A stretch of 64,000 nt of DNA from a virus: the IMG/VR virus record IMGVR_UViG_3300044647_001247, positions 45,820 through 109,819 of that record; one strand, written 5' to 3'. The notes below the pieces were generated by a model that had not been told where the DNA came from, searched no databases, and saw nothing but the letters and a program-made list of their open reading frames with translations. Numbering within the stretch: position 1 is the stretch's first letter; the number at the start of each line of letters is the position of its first letter. Of the stretch, positions 26,527 through 38,048 are shown in pieces. A program made the position numbers and the translations under genes.

Positions 26527-29500
26527 ATGAATAAGTGTAGTATAAGTATACAGATTTTTGCCAATTTTACTAAGCAACTGTTAGCTCAAGATGCTAAGTA
26601 TAAAAACTTTGCTGAAGTTGCAACGTTTATTATCAAGCGTCCTGGACAACCTGATAGTGTAAAGATGGTTGCTCTTAAAGGACTTGCTAAGATATATGAT
26701 CAGCTGGCTAAAAAAGACCAGACCTTTAGCTTTTCTGCAGATGACAGCAAAATCATTGATGTAGATTTGGAAAAAGATGATTTAGAAACACAGTTTAAAA
26801 ACATTGCTGCTAACTACCAAGTACGTCCTTCAGCTCCTCTTTCTATAGATACTATCAAGAATGATATAAAAAATCTTTCTTCTCTTCCAGTTTTGCAATT
26901 GCAGGACGCTGTTACTAAAATCGTAAAAGACATAGCTGCTCTTGCCAAAACTAATTTTCGTAAGAGTGCAGACGACATGGTTAAAATCATTGGTGAGCTT
27001 TATGATAGAGCTATTACTGAGCTAGATAAAAATACAGCAGTGAGTCCTATTATTCGGAACTCACTTACACAGCTTCTTAATACCGAAAAGAATATTGCTA
27101 CAGAAGCTGCCAGTGATTATATTCCTTTAAAGAATACAATATACGGGGATACTAAAATCATAGTCAAGAAAGACGGTGGAATATTTGAAGTTTTAAGAGA
27201 CACTACTGGAAAATATATTGACATTAATTCATCAGATAGTTCAGAAGTAATATTTGATAGATCTGTTGGAGATCAGTTATTTAATCTTAGAGTGGACAGT
27301 TCACCTTTTGTAGGTGGTAACGATGGCACTCAATATATATTTTCTCACAATGAGTTGAGAAATGGTATGACCTTACGTGATCGTACCGGGAAAGTTATAA
27401 CTAACCAATTGCTTAGTTTTGATAATCCACTTTCTGCTCTTGAAGTGGTAGCTTCCCGTACAGAAATACAACGTAACCAAGACCGCATTAGTAGAATTCG
27501 TTCAGAAATACCTACACGTACTCTTGAAACACAAGAGGTAGTCTCACAACAAAAAGCTTTGCTAGCAGGTAATCCTGTGCTTAGTGTATTTTCTCCTTTA
27601 GAAGGTGCACAAATACAGTTTCGTATTCCAGGGCAGCAAGGAGCTATGATATTATATGGTATAGATAACTATGCTATTATCTATCCTGATAATCGTACAG
27701 TGGCTGTAGACTTTTCTGAGACTCAGAAACAACTTATTTTAAAGCTTGCCCGCAAGAATACTACTAATGAAAATGGAATAAATGTAACAGAACCTATTAC
27801 AGAAGAAGACTTTTATAATCTGAAAGCCAGTTATGAAAAATTTAAAGATTTTAAGAAAGCTGTACAAGAAATCCTTGATCAAAATAAAAACCAATCTGAA
27901 ATTATTTTACCACAAGCTTTAGTTACTGCTTATATTAATCTTGCCCGTACTGGTGAAGCTATTGCTGTTGCACCCAGTGCAGATCAACAAGCTAGTCTAA
28001 CTACATTGTTAAACAAAGAAGGAGGTCCTGGACAGATTAGTTTTAATGTAGTAGAAGCTTTAGATGATAATTCTTATTCTGAACCACGTCGTGTTACTAA
28101 ACCTATTATAGTAGCTAAACAAGGTGGTGTTTGGACATTTATATCAGACCTTAAGGGTAATGAGATGGTTGCTGTTGATCGTGATGATAGAAAAGAATAT
28201 ATGTCTTTTTCTGATTATATGCAAAATGAACTTAAAATATCTCCAGATATTAACATACAAAAGTTTCCAAGTTCTTTTGCATGGCTTTATCAGAAACCTA
28301 ATGGTAAATTACAACCTATTGCTCTTAAGTATATACCAGTAGAAAATAGTGCAGATATTGCACGACTTGCTATGGGGTTTGGTCAGTTACTAAAAAAAAT
28401 GAGTGATCCTCAAACAGAAGGACCAAAAGAACTCAGAAACTTTAACTTGAACGTCTTTGGTTTTTCTCCCTATAATCCAACAGGTGCTACAAGTTTTGCA
28501 GGTGACTTTGACGTATTTAAAGATCCAAGTGGTGAACGCAGTGTGTCTATTCAGATTCGTCCTATGACTATGAACTGGAGCCAAGTACCTCGGGATGTAA
28601 GAAAGGCTTTAACTGTATATATAGATGTTCCTGTTATGACTGCTTTTTTAAAAGTGGTACGTATAGCTGCAGAAATACCTGCATTTAAATCACAGAAAAA
28701 TGACCTTAATACAGCGGCTGGTAAAAATGCTTTGGTAAAATTTATAGATGAAGATCCCCAGCTTCGTAAACAACTTATGAGTGCTTATGAAGATATTAAT
28801 ACACACCTCTATCGTAAGTTTCAGTCTATAGGTGAAAAACTTACTAAGACTTCTTATAATGGCGAGTTTGATATACCTAAGATTTACACACTGATGGAAA
28901 ATGAAAAAAGTGATCTTAGTGGAAGATGGAAGCTTAAAATAAAAGATCGTCAAACTGGTAATGATGTAACTAACTTTAACAACTATCGTAGCATGACTAC
29001 GGAAGAAGTGTTTACATTTGGTGGTATTCAGGCTGTGTTTGCAGGACCAAACGTTTCTGCTATACAGACAGTTAATAAACCAGCTCCAGTAACACAAAAT
29101 CCTGCTAACAACACTACAGCAGATAATGTTCCTGGTACTGCTGGAACTATAGAGATAGATCTTAATTTTGAAGATGGTGCTTTTGAACTTGCTATGGATA
29201 CTGAACTTTTCCAAGCATATCAAGCAGGGCAGTTTCAGCAAGAACTAGATTGGATTAAAGCAAATCTACCAAAAGAAATCAGCGTAGAAGACCTAGCTGA
29301 TATTATGGATAATCTTAAAGCTGAAGGTCGTGTACTTGGTTATTTTAGAGACCGAGTTATCTATCTCAATGAACAGCTTTCTGGTAGAGGATCAGGATAT
29401 CATGAAGCATTCCATGGTGTGTTTAGAAAACTAATGGATGCTTCTACTCGTGATCGTTACTTAAAACTTACCAAAGAAAAAATAGGAGCTGTTTCTAAAG

Positions 29501-32500
29501 AGCAGATTCAAGAATTCCGTCAAAGACGTTCTCTTTATCATTTATCTAATGCTCAGGTTATAGATCGTATAGCAGAAGAATATTTAGCTGATAAATTTAA
29601 AGCATATAAGTTAGAAGGTCGTGGTGCTCAGGAAGGTTGGCTAAATAAGCTAATGAACTTAATAGATAGTATCATTCGTTTTTTTAACAAAAATTATAAA
29701 GAAATAGATAACCTGTTTCAAAGAATTGATACAGGATTCTATAAGAATGCAAAGATTGTAGGTGAGTTTAAGGAAGGTGCGTTTGAAATGCTATCTACCC
29801 GTAGTACACTAGTAACAGGTCCTACAGGAAAAGCTATACAAAGAAAGAACTTTCTTAATAAAATTGACCAAGCACAGTTGATAAATAGACTAGCTGAACT
29901 AACTTCTTTTTCAGTAGGTAAAAACTTTGAAGAAAAGTTTGCAGGAGCTCGTAAAGAGCTAATAGCAGAAATGAACATAGATAACCTAATTGCTCAAAAT
30001 CCTTCTGAAGAATTAGCTATTCGTACACGTTATGAATCCATTCTTCAGGATAAACTTTATACTCTAGGTGTACCTGTATCTATGATTAATGAAACAGGTA
30101 ATGTTACTATGGATCAGAACTTAAATTTAATACAAAAGGATCCTGTACAGCTAGCAGCTTATAATAAGCAGCAAGCTGATACATTAAAGTCTTTAAAGCA
30201 ACAAGTTAGTCAAAAGATAAACAACATTTCTATATCAAACATATACTTTGATCCCGACGCTATGCTGAATGAAGAAGAGTTTGATGAAGATGATCTAGGT
30301 GATGAAACAAATTATGAAGATAGCTTTGTAAACATAAATACTTTGGACGGCTTGAGCCGTCAGTTTCGTTCATTTTTTGGTCTAATTTCTTATATTCATA
30401 CAGACGATCTGGGAGTACAAACCACCCGTATGGTAGATGGAGCTACAGTTTTTGATACCATGATGAAAATCTTAGCTGACACACCTGTAGAAAAGATGAT
30501 GTCTCGTATGGAAGAAACTCTAGAAAAAATGCTAGAGTCTGATAACATGGTAGCATATGATCGTCTTAATGCAGTGTGGGATAAGATGAAAAAATACTTT
30601 GGTCTTAATGAAAATAATCAACCTACACGTAATACAAATCTTTATAATCAGTTTATTGATGTATTTAATGTAGCAGATCTATCTACAGATGTATACTATG
30701 TAAACACTCGTAATGATTCTTCTAGTCTTAGAGTTATTGATGCCACTATACAAAATGATATTAATCAGTATTATGAAAAGTTAAGAAGAAAGTATGAGAA
30801 TGGTTTTATGAAAAAGTCTACCAAAGATCGTGAAGATATTCTTCGTGTATCCAAAGCTATTCTTAAAACTGAAGTGACTGTACCAACAGACCTTGGTAGT
30901 CAAAGTTATAATTCAATAAAAGCTAAAGCAAAAAAAGTACACAAGGCTCTTAATGATATAGGTATTATATTACCTCTGCATACCGTTATTTACTCTTTAA
31001 TTGCAATTGATGTAAAAGAAAATAAAGTAGAGTTAAAACCTAAAAGTAAATCTTTAAAGCAATACATATTAGATCAAGAACTTATTAATACAGGAGCTTA
31101 TCTTGATAAAGATTTTTTTGATAAAATTGTTAGATATGTAGATGAAAATACAAATATTTTTGATAAGTCTGTAGATAAAGATGTTGCTACAGAAGGAACT
31201 CTTGGTCTTACTGACTTAGAAAAGAATCAGCTTCGTTTAAAGAAAAGAGGACTGGGTTTAATTAATTCTGTACTAAAAAAGACAGGACGTTATGTTGTTA
31301 AGTATGATCTTGATACTGTAGTGTCTGTATTTCGTAATGCAGAAGGTAAAAATGTTTATCGTTATGTACGTAAAAGTCCACCATTATTAATAGCACAGTC
31401 ATTGAGAGAAAAAGGATGGCAAGATACTTATTCTGATTTTTCAACTGTTGCTAAGTTCTTACAAGACAACCCACTTACAGCTAATAAGCCTGAAAATTTG
31501 CTCTACTTACAAAACATTGAGCTTAGAAGTTTTGGTGGAGCTCGTCAAACACTTAAAGGTGTAGAACGAGATGGTGTTACAGCTAAGACTATTGATACAG
31601 CAGGTTACTATCTAAGCTATGTCCTGATGTCTATGAACCGTAAAACAACTATAAATAATAACGCTGCTATTACAACTTTTTCTAGGATGCTTACTCAAAA
31701 TGAAGCTTCTAATACTATATATATGATACCAAATCTATATAAAAGAATGGTAACAAATAATGGATATATAGTTGAAAATAAAGAAAATATAGTGGTTAAA
31801 GGTTTTGTAGACGTTATCAAACAAGAATACCAGCGTATACAAAGAGAATGGACTACACGTAAAGATCAGAATAAAGAAAAATTTAATAATTATAATGCTG
31901 TTTTAAATCCTGATGGATCTGTAAACACAGAAGATCCATCTTTGCGTGCGTACAACTTTAATATGCTTGCTGATTTTTTTGAGTTTAATAATCTTGCATC
32001 TAAAACATCTAATCCACTACGTGCTGATATCCGCAATCAACTTATACAAAGTGCAAAAGATGGAATAAAGTTTGATAAGCTTGATATTGGTTTACTGCAG
32101 CGTGAACTTCTTAATTATGCAGAAGAAAAGTTTACTGCTCATTTAAACATACTAAAGTCTTACAAACTAGTTGAAGAAAATGAACAGACTAGTGAACTTA
32201 TGAGCCGTCTTATTCCTGATAGTTACACCGTTGATGGTACAACTGTAAGTATTGAATCAGAGGATTCTAATCTAGAGTCTTATCTAAAAGATGTCTATTT
32301 TAACGTATTTATAAACAACTTGCAGGTGTCACAGTTTTTTGATGGTGATATAGCAATGGGTGTTAAAAACTTTGCTGACTACTTTAAGCGTCAGAAAATG
32401 AACGTTGCTGCTGGACCTTCTATGAAGAGTGGTAATCATACTGTAGCATATGTAGATGAAATTACTGTTCTTATTAATGATAACAATCTTGAAGAAGGGC

Positions 32501-35500
32501 AGTATGACGAGAATGATGAAATGCCTGAAGGATTTATAAATCGTTCACAAAAAGTCAAAAGTTTTGATGGTCAGTCTGTTACAACAATAGAACATCGTAT
32601 TGAACAATATCGTAAACAGGGAAGACTTGTTGATAATGCAGAAGAGCAAAAATCTGTAGAAGAGATTCTTAAAGCTAGCCGTTACAGTAAACTTACTGAA
32701 GAAGAAGTAGACTTCTTGAGAAGTAACAAGGTAGTGCTTGGACCAAAGAAAACAGTAACGGGTGCTTTAGTATACTATCATAAACAAGCAGAACACGTTT
32801 TGTTTCGTACAGATAGTTCTTATATGGTTGTACCAGATGGAATGACGCGTGCTCAGGTTGAAAAAAGACTAGCAGAATTATATAATCAAACTGACATTCT
32901 CCGGTCCAAGCTTCGTAATGCAGATACATATGATATCACAGCAGAGGGAGGTGTGCAATTTATAGAAGATCAGCTTCGTGATGTTTACTCTCAAATCCAT
33001 AGATATTGGGAACCATTACCAAATCGTGCTGCTCATCACTATATGCTTAATTCTATGGAATTTAATGATATTGACCAGCTTATGGATCTCACTTCTTCTA
33101 AAAAAGCTACATTACTTCCTACAAAAGTTAACAGTGGTGCTATTACTGATCTCAGTAAATCTAAACTTTTAGTACCAAATATTTATAAGTTTGATCAGGT
33201 AGAAACTTCTAAAGTTTCTACAGATATTAGTTCTACTACACAGCTTCAACATCTGATAGATACAGATATTAATCTTGATGATAAAGAAGTTGACTCTAAT
33301 TTAAAAGATGCTATTCTGCAATATCGTAAGTTAACTGGTAGACTATCTCAAGTAGGTCTTGACAGACTAAATAACATCATTAAAGATGAAAATGGTAATG
33401 TAGAAGTACGTGAGATTATCCGTAGTATGAGAGATGGTCTTGAAACTCAGGGAGCTGATAGTAACACTTTAAAGTTCTTTGAGATAAGAGATGATCAGCC
33501 TGTACACAACATTAATCTTCCTTTGTTGAAGAAGATGTTTACTTATTACTACTTTGCTTTTTATTCTAATAATGTATTTAGTAAACGTCAAAGTGGTAGA
33601 AAAGATTATATAGTTACTAGCTGGGGATATAAACTTATTGAAAATCGTACTACTGGTGAAGTTATTAAAAGTGATGAGATTGCAAAAAATCCACAAAAGT
33701 ATAATGACACTTCTAAATATAAGCTTCGCTACCCTGGTGTAAAGTATGATAAAGTTAACAACCGTTACATTGTAGAAGTTATGGTTCCTCGTCCGTATTT
33801 TAAGAACCAGGAAGAGATTGAACTTTTTGAACGTAAACTTAGTGAGTTTTTATCTACACGTATTCCAACAGAAGATAAACGTTCTATGATTGTAGCTAAA
33901 GTTGTAGATTTTATTGATGGAGCTTACCAAAATACTATTGTTATACCACAGCTTATTCACGTACTTTCAGGTTCTGACCTTGACATTGACTCTTTATATT
34001 CTCATACGTTTGCTACTTATGAAGACTTTAACGGTAAGCAAAAAGTATATGGTGAGGCAAACACTCCTAAAGAACAGTTTGTAGAATATTTACAAAGTAT
34101 GATGCAAGATGAAACACTAGCCTCACTTATAAAAGTAGAATTAGATAAAGTGTATAAAGAAAAAATCACTGATGTTCCTGAATCTTTACAAGATTTAGCA
34201 GAAGATTTAAATTTACCTTTTTACAATTACACTAAAGAACAGTGGATGGCTGCTTTAGATGAACTCAGAATACAACGTAACAATATATATGAGCAGGTGC
34301 AGTCTACAAAAGAAAAGCGTAAGCAGACTCAAGAGATTTATGAAAAAGTAAAAGCTGAAAATGAACAAATGGTTCAGCAAATTACTGATAGTCTCAAAGC
34401 TTTTTTAAAAGAGCAAGACATAAAAACTACTCCAGATAAATTTGCTGAATTACTTTGGGAACAGACAGCTATAATGAAATCTAATTTCCGTGAGCAGGGT
34501 GATCTTCGTGTTTCTTTAGAAAAAATGAATAGCCGTATTAAAGATAGTTATGAAAATATAGCTACAGCTAATAAAAGAATTACTAATTCATCTAATGAAT
34601 TACAACGTATTAGTAGATTGATGAAAGTTTTAGCCACTTTGAACATACTTGCTCGAAAAAATATGCCTATTACAGCAAAACAGTATGCTAAAGAAGTTTC
34701 TAAAAAAGGATCACTTGTTCCTGAAACATTGCAAAATGATCTACTTCAGGTCAAGATAGATATACTTAGTAATCCTTATACATTTAAAAAATTATATATA
34801 CAAGAACGTTCTGATATATCTAGGTTTGAAAATATAGCAGTGGCTATGAAAAAAAGTATTAAAGATGTTATTAATAAAAATAATATTTTTTCACCAGATG
34901 GTATCATTGGATCTCGTGATATGGTTAAAAGTTCTGGTGCAGGTATTGGTATAGCAGCTAACGTTAATAAGTTTGCAGCTTTTGCTTCTAAGAAAGGCTT
35001 GAAGCTAAGTAATCCTATATGGAATGTTAACGGTAAAAACTATTCAGACTTTACAGCTGATAGTGAAAACCGGCCGATATCAGACATTGGTAATGCATTA
35101 GGTATGCAGGCAGATGCTAAAAGTAATCCTATTCCTGCTGTACTTAATCTTAATGAAGTTAGTTTACCTATCACACTAGTTATGATTGCACAAAAGCTTC
35201 CTTTAGAGATGGCTATTACAATCAATTCTGTACCACTTATATATAAAGTGATACAACGTGTTATGGAAGAAAAACGTGAAATACGTACAATAGCAGATTT
35301 GTTTAACAAACGTAGTCTTACAAGCATTGCTCGTGATGAGATGAGTGAGGCCATTGAAAAACTTAAAGAAGATGGTTTGCAGGCAGAGCTTTTTGAAGTA
35401 GATGATGAACAAAACATTATCTATGATATGGCTGGTAATCCTAAATTTAAAACTGATTTGTTTTTAGATTATGACTTTAATTATACTCCCACAGATAGAT

Positions 35501-38031
35501 CTTCCGCTGAAGACTTTGGTTTTAAACTTAACAACAAACTGGGTATTCCATTGTCAGATGATTCTACACAAGTTTATTTGCTGCATAAATATATTCAGAC
35601 AAGTAATCTAAACAATGATGTATTTGCTTTAGGTTCTATCTTAAACTTGTATAAAAAACTTAAACCAAGTTGGAAGTCTGTAGACCGGACATTAAAGAAT
35701 TATGCTTATCTAACTGGTGTACTTACAGAGAAGAGTCAGTTTGCTAATATTGAGGAGATTCTAAAAAACTCTCCAGAGTTTAAACCTTTAATACAAGGTT
35801 TAAAAGAACTTTCTGAAAATGCTGAAGTTATTCTTATAGAGCGTCATCCTGTAATGAAAGCTATTGATGATACTATTAAAGGAGGTTTACAAGCATTTAA
35901 TTTAGATGAACAAGTAGAACAAAGAATCACGGATCAAATTACTAAATACTTTATTATTAACAAGTTTCGTCAGCAAACAGAAACAGAGCTTAATGAAGAA
36001 TTACTTAAACCTACTCCTAATCTTCTTGTTGTACAGTCACTTAAAACTGCTCTTGAAATGTTTAATGCTGATTTTTGGAAAGGAGAACCTACAAATGCAG
36101 ATGTTACTTCTATAGAGCAGGACTTTCAATATCTTAAAGATAATCATGAGGGTAATCCTTTTGTAGACTATTTAAAAGAGCGTACACGTCAAGGAATAAG
36201 TTTTATTGAAGCTCTTAGTAGAATGAAACTTGAAAAGGAGTATGCAGAAAATGTTAATGATGGATTTTTACTATTGCAGAATTCACCTGATACTCGTAGT
36301 AAACTTATAGCTCGTAAACTATTTCACTATACACTTGTAAAAGATGGACTAGGGTATGGTTCAAATACTTTTATCAATTATATAAACCCGCAGGATCCAC
36401 AAACATTTGAGAAAATATCCAAGTATTTGAATGAGTTTCAAACAACTTTGGTTGAGTTTAACAAGAAGAATCGTGTTCTTATACAAAAAGGTAAAGCAGA
36501 AAGTTATTACAAAAAGTTCAATGATTTGCTTAATGACTTCTTTGGTAAGAAAGCTGATTTGAATGTATACATGAGTTCTATCATTAACCGTATAGGACTT
36601 TACGCTGGCAACAATGACATTATGGTTAAGAGTCGTATGGCACTTATCAAAAGTAAGAAAAGCCGATTTGCAGGTATAGAGCCTGCGTTGATAATGGAAG
36701 AGATGAAATACTTACTTCCTGATACACATGCTCTCACTCCTAAAGATGTTTATACAGAGCTGGAAGAGAATCCAGAGAATATTGAGTTTTGGTTGCCTAC
36801 TTCTAAAGAAACTGGTATAGGTAAACTTGTAATAGATACCGCTAAAACCTATTCTAATATTTCTAATATTATTCTTTCTCAAATGAATGTTCGCCAGGGT
36901 GCACAATTTAATGGCGATGATGGTAAAACTCAGACTTATGTGTTTCCACTGTTTGTAAAGAATAACTTTGGTCAAATACTACGTTTAACAGAAGTGGATG
37001 GTGCACGCCTTAGTGAGAAAGTTATTAACAATCTTACTTCAAAACTTCAGGGAAAATCTTATAATGACAGTGTATCTGGTGTTCGTGCTACTTATATAGT
37101 GGCTGAACAAGAAGGTACTGATAGTATTCTTAATCTTGGATTTAGTGAGCAAGAAGCTCGTGAACTTTACAAGTTTGCACAGGAAGATAACGACAATCAA
37201 TTTTTGGATATAAGTATTACTGCTAAATTTGATCAAGTACTTCAAAAACTACGTAATGTTTATAAGGTAGAGCCCAAACGTCTTAATTTATTAGCTCGTA
37301 TTGTTAAGAGTGAAGTGATGAATAGTGCTGCCATTACATTTGAAAAGCAAAAGAATAATTTGTTTTATATTGACTACACAGTAGATACAAAAGATCGTGG
37401 TCCTGTACAACGTAAACTTTATCTTCGTCCAAGTGTTACTGATCCTTTAAGTATTACTATAGAAATGAGGGAACGTGAAATAGTAACTGGAATAGAAACT
37501 TTGGTACAGCTTGAAGATAATATGCGTGAGTTTCCTGCAGTAGAGATTGAATTTGTAAAACGTGGTAAGCAATTCCGTGGACCTAGGGTTACAAAGCCAG
37601 CTAATCCTATCACTAAAGAAATGGTAGCTGAAGTGGTAAAAAATTATCAAGTTCCACAAGATAGAAAGCTTAAAACAAAATTAACATTTACTATATTTGC
37701 AGATACTCAGTGGAATCTTCTAAAAGAAAATCTTAATCTAGATAAACTTGTTCAGATATTTAATGATGTACATACTATTTCAGTAAATCAACAAGCTCCT
37801 ATACAAGAATCTTCTAGTGCTTTTTCTTCATTTACTATTCCAGCTGGTTTTGTATTACGTCCTAATGCTCCTGATATAAAAGCTTATATTTCTCAAATGC
37901 GTAAAGTTAGTGATAAGAGTGAAACTGAGCTTATAGAAATGTATAAGAAGATTAATCTTATTGCTACTTCTACTAGAGATATAAATGATGTAAGAAAGGA
38001 TAAAGATTCTGGTGATTGTATTATTTTATAA
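26527..38031 (+). CDS. Giant virion RNA polymerase polyprotein with zincin domain
   Basis: A protein of 3834 residues. At residues 2484-2488 it has D-L-D-I-D within VLSGSDLDIDSLY, the triple-aspartate metal loop of crAss-like virion RNA polymerases (related to multisubunit beta' and to the RNAi polymerase QDE-1). Upstream, residues 959-963 are H-E-A-F-H in YHEAFHGVFRKLM, with E1017/E1018 in AEEYLADKF as third-ligand candidates: a zincin, possibly self-processing. A long coiled coil lies near residues 2590-2700. The first ~900 residues match nothing I can name. In phage phi14:2 the homologous protein is injected and transcribes early genes. At 3834 residues this ORF is much larger than the ~2200-residue phi14:2 enzyme, so other domains are fused to it. 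Confidence 0.85.
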   Translation: MNKCSISIQIFANFTKQLLAQDAKYKNFAEVATFIIKRPGQPDSVKMVALKGLAKIYDQLAKKDQTFSFSADDSKIIDVDLEKDDLETQFKNIAANYQVRPSAPLSIDTIKNDIKNLSSLPVLQLQDAVTKIVKDIAALAKTNFRKSADDMVKIIGELYDRAITELDKNTAVSPIIRNSLTQLLNTEKNIATEAASDYIPLKNTIYGDTKIIVKKDGGIFEVLRDTTGKYIDINSSDSSEVIFDRSVGDQLFNLRVDSSPFVGGNDGTQYIFSHNELRNGMTLRDRTGKVITNQLLSFDNPLSALEVVASRTEIQRNQDRISRIRSEIPTRTLETQEVVSQQKALLAGNPVLSVFSPLEGAQIQFRIPGQQGAMILYGIDNYAIIYPDNRTVAVDFSETQKQLILKLARKNTTNENGINVTEPITEEDFYNLKASYEKFKDFKKAVQEILDQNKNQSEIILPQALVTAYINLARTGEAIAVAPSADQQASLTTLLNKEGGPGQISFNVVEALDDNSYSEPRRVTKPIIVAKQGGVWTFISDLKGNEMVAVDRDDRKEYMSFSDYMQNELKISPDINIQKFPSSFAWLYQKPNGKLQPIALKYIPVENSADIARLAMGFGQLLKKMSDPQTEGPKELRNFNLNVFGFSPYNPTGATSFAGDFDVFKDPSGERSVSIQIRPMTMNWSQVPRDVRKALTVYIDVPVMTAFLKVVRIAAEIPAFKSQKNDLNTAAGKNALVKFIDEDPQLRKQLMSAYEDINTHLYRKFQSIGEKLTKTSYNGEFDIPKIYTLMENEKSDLSGRWKLKIKDRQTGNDVTNFNNYRSMTTEEVFTFGGIQAVFAGPNVSAIQTVNKPAPVTQNPANNTTADNVPGTAGTIEIDLNFEDGAFELAMDTELFQAYQAGQFQQELDWIKANLPKEISVEDLADIMDNLKAEGRVLGYFRDRVIYLNEQLSGRGSGYHEAFHGVFRKLMDASTRDRYLKLTKEKIGAVSKEQIQEFRQRRSLYHLSNAQVIDRIAEEYLADKFKAYKLEGRGAQEGWLNKLMNLIDSIIRFFNKNYKEIDNLFQRIDTGFYKNAKIVGEFKEGAFEMLSTRSTLVTGPTGKAIQRKNFLNKIDQAQLINRLAELTSFSVGKNFEEKFAGARKELIAEMNIDNLIAQNPSEELAIRTRYESILQDKLYTLGVPVSMINETGNVTMDQNLNLIQKDPVQLAAYNKQQADTLKSLKQQVSQKINNISISNIYFDPDAMLNEEEFDEDDLGDETNYEDSFVNINTLDGLSRQFRSFFGLISYIHTDDLGVQTTRMVDGATVFDTMMKILADTPVEKMMSRMEETLEKMLESDNMVAYDRLNAVWDKMKKYFGLNENNQPTRNTNLYNQFIDVFNVADLSTDVYYVNTRNDSSSLRVIDATIQNDINQYYEKLRRKYENGFMKKSTKDREDILRVSKAILKTEVTVPTDLGSQSYNSIKAKAKKVHKALNDIGIILPLHTVIYSLIAIDVKENKVELKPKSKSLKQYILDQELINTGAYLDKDFFDKIVRYVDENTNIFDKSVDKDVATEGTLGLTDLEKNQLRLKKRGLGLINSVLKKTGRYVVKYDLDTVVSVFRNAEGKNVYRYVRKSPPLLIAQSLREKGWQDTYSDFSTVAKFLQDNPLTANKPENLLYLQNIELRSFGGARQTLKGVERDGVTAKTIDTAGYYLSYVLMSMNRKTTINNNAAITTFSRMLTQNEASNTIYMIPNLYKRMVTNNGYIVENKENIVVKGFVDVIKQEYQRIQREWTTRKDQNKEKFNNYNAVLNPDGSVNTEDPSLRAYNFNMLADFFEFNNLASKTSNPLRADIRNQLIQSAKDGIKFDKLDIGLLQRELLNYAEEKFTAHLNILKSYKLVEENEQTSELMSRLIPDSYTVDGTTVSIESEDSNLESYLKDVYFNVFINNLQVSQFFDGDIAMGVKNFADYFKRQKMNVAAGPSMKSGNHTVAYVDEITVLINDNNLEEGQYDENDEMPEGFINRSQKVKSFDGQSVTTIEHRIEQYRKQGRLVDNAEEQKSVEEILKASRYSKLTEEEVDFLRSNKVVLGPKKTVTGALVYYHKQAEHVLFRTDSSYMVVPDGMTRAQVEKRLAELYNQTDILRSKLRNADTYDITAEGGVQFIEDQLRDVYSQIHRYWEPLPNRAAHHYMLNSMEFNDIDQLMDLTSSKKATLLPTKVNSGAITDLSKSKLLVPNIYKFDQVETSKVSTDISSTTQLQHLIDTDINLDDKEVDSNLKDAILQYRKLTGRLSQVGLDRLNNIIKDENGNVEVREIIRSMRDGLETQGADSNTLKFFEIRDDQPVHNINLPLLKKMFTYYYFAFYSNNVFSKRQSGRKDYIVTSWGYKLIENRTTGEVIKSDEIAKNPQKYNDTSKYKLRYPGVKYDKVNNRYIVEVMVPRPYFKNQEEIELFERKLSEFLSTRIPTEDKRSMIVAKVVDFIDGAYQNTIVIPQLIHVLSGSDLDIDSLYSHTFATYEDFNGKQKVYGEANTPKEQFVEYLQSMMQDETLASLIKVELDKVYKEKITDVPESLQDLAEDLNLPFYNYTKEQWMAALDELRIQRNNIYEQVQSTKEKRKQTQEIYEKVKAENEQMVQQITDSLKAFLKEQDIKTTPDKFAELLWEQTAIMKSNFREQGDLRVSLEKMNSRIKDSYENIATANKRITNSSNELQRISRLMKVLATLNILARKNMPITAKQYAKEVSKKGSLVPETLQNDLLQVKIDILSNPYTFKKLYIQERSDISRFENIAVAMKKSIKDVINKNNIFSPDGIIGSRDMVKSSGAGIGIAANVNKFAAFASKKGLKLSNPIWNVNGKNYSDFTADSENRPISDIGNALGMQADAKSNPIPAVLNLNEVSLPITLVMIAQKLPLEMAITINSVPLIYKVIQRVMEEKREIRTIADLFNKRSLTSIARDEMSEAIEKLKEDGLQAELFEVDDEQNIIYDMAGNPKFKTDLFLDYDFNYTPTDRSSAEDFGFKLNNKLGIPLSDDSTQVYLLHKYIQTSNLNNDVFALGSILNLYKKLKPSWKSVDRTLKNYAYLTGVLTEKSQFANIEEILKNSPEFKPLIQGLKELSENAEVILIERHPVMKAIDDTIKGGLQAFNLDEQVEQRITDQITKYFIINKFRQQTETELNEELLKPTPNLLVVQSLKTALEMFNADFWKGEPTNADVTSIEQDFQYLKDNHEGNPFVDYLKERTRQGISFIEALSRMKLEKEYAENVNDGFLLLQNSPDTRSKLIARKLFHYTLVKDGLGYGSNTFINYINPQDPQTFEKISKYLNEFQTTLVEFNKKNRVLIQKGKAESYYKKFNDLLNDFFGKKADLNVYMSSIINRIGLYAGNNDIMVKSRMALIKSKKSRFAGIEPALIMEEMKYLLPDTHALTPKDVYTELEENPENIEFWLPTSKETGIGKLVIDTAKTYSNISNIILSQMNVRQGAQFNGDDGKTQTYVFPLFVKNNFGQILRLTEVDGARLSEKVINNLTSKLQGKSYNDSVSGVRATYIVAEQEGTDSILNLGFSEQEARELYKFAQEDNDNQFLDISITAKFDQVLQKLRNVYKVEPKRLNLLARIVKSEVMNSAAITFEKQKNNLFYIDYTVDTKDRGPVQRKLYLRPSVTDPLSITIEMREREIVTGIETLVQLEDNMREFPAVEIEFVKRGKQFRGPRVTKPANPITKEMVAEVVKNYQVPQDRKLKTKLTFTIFADTQWNLLKENLNLDKLVQIFNDVHTISVNQQAPIQESSSAFSSFTIPAGFVLRPNAPDIKAYISQMRKVSDKSETELIEMYKKINLIATSTRDINDVRKDKDSGDCIIL

Positions 38032-38048
38032 ACCTACCAAATATTAAT

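Noticed and set aside
28690-29241. 183-codon open frame on the minus strand
   Set aside because: It lies antisense inside the polymerase gene, is rich in Ser, Phe, Ile and Cys as expected for a shadow frame, and has no start context or neighbours in its direction.
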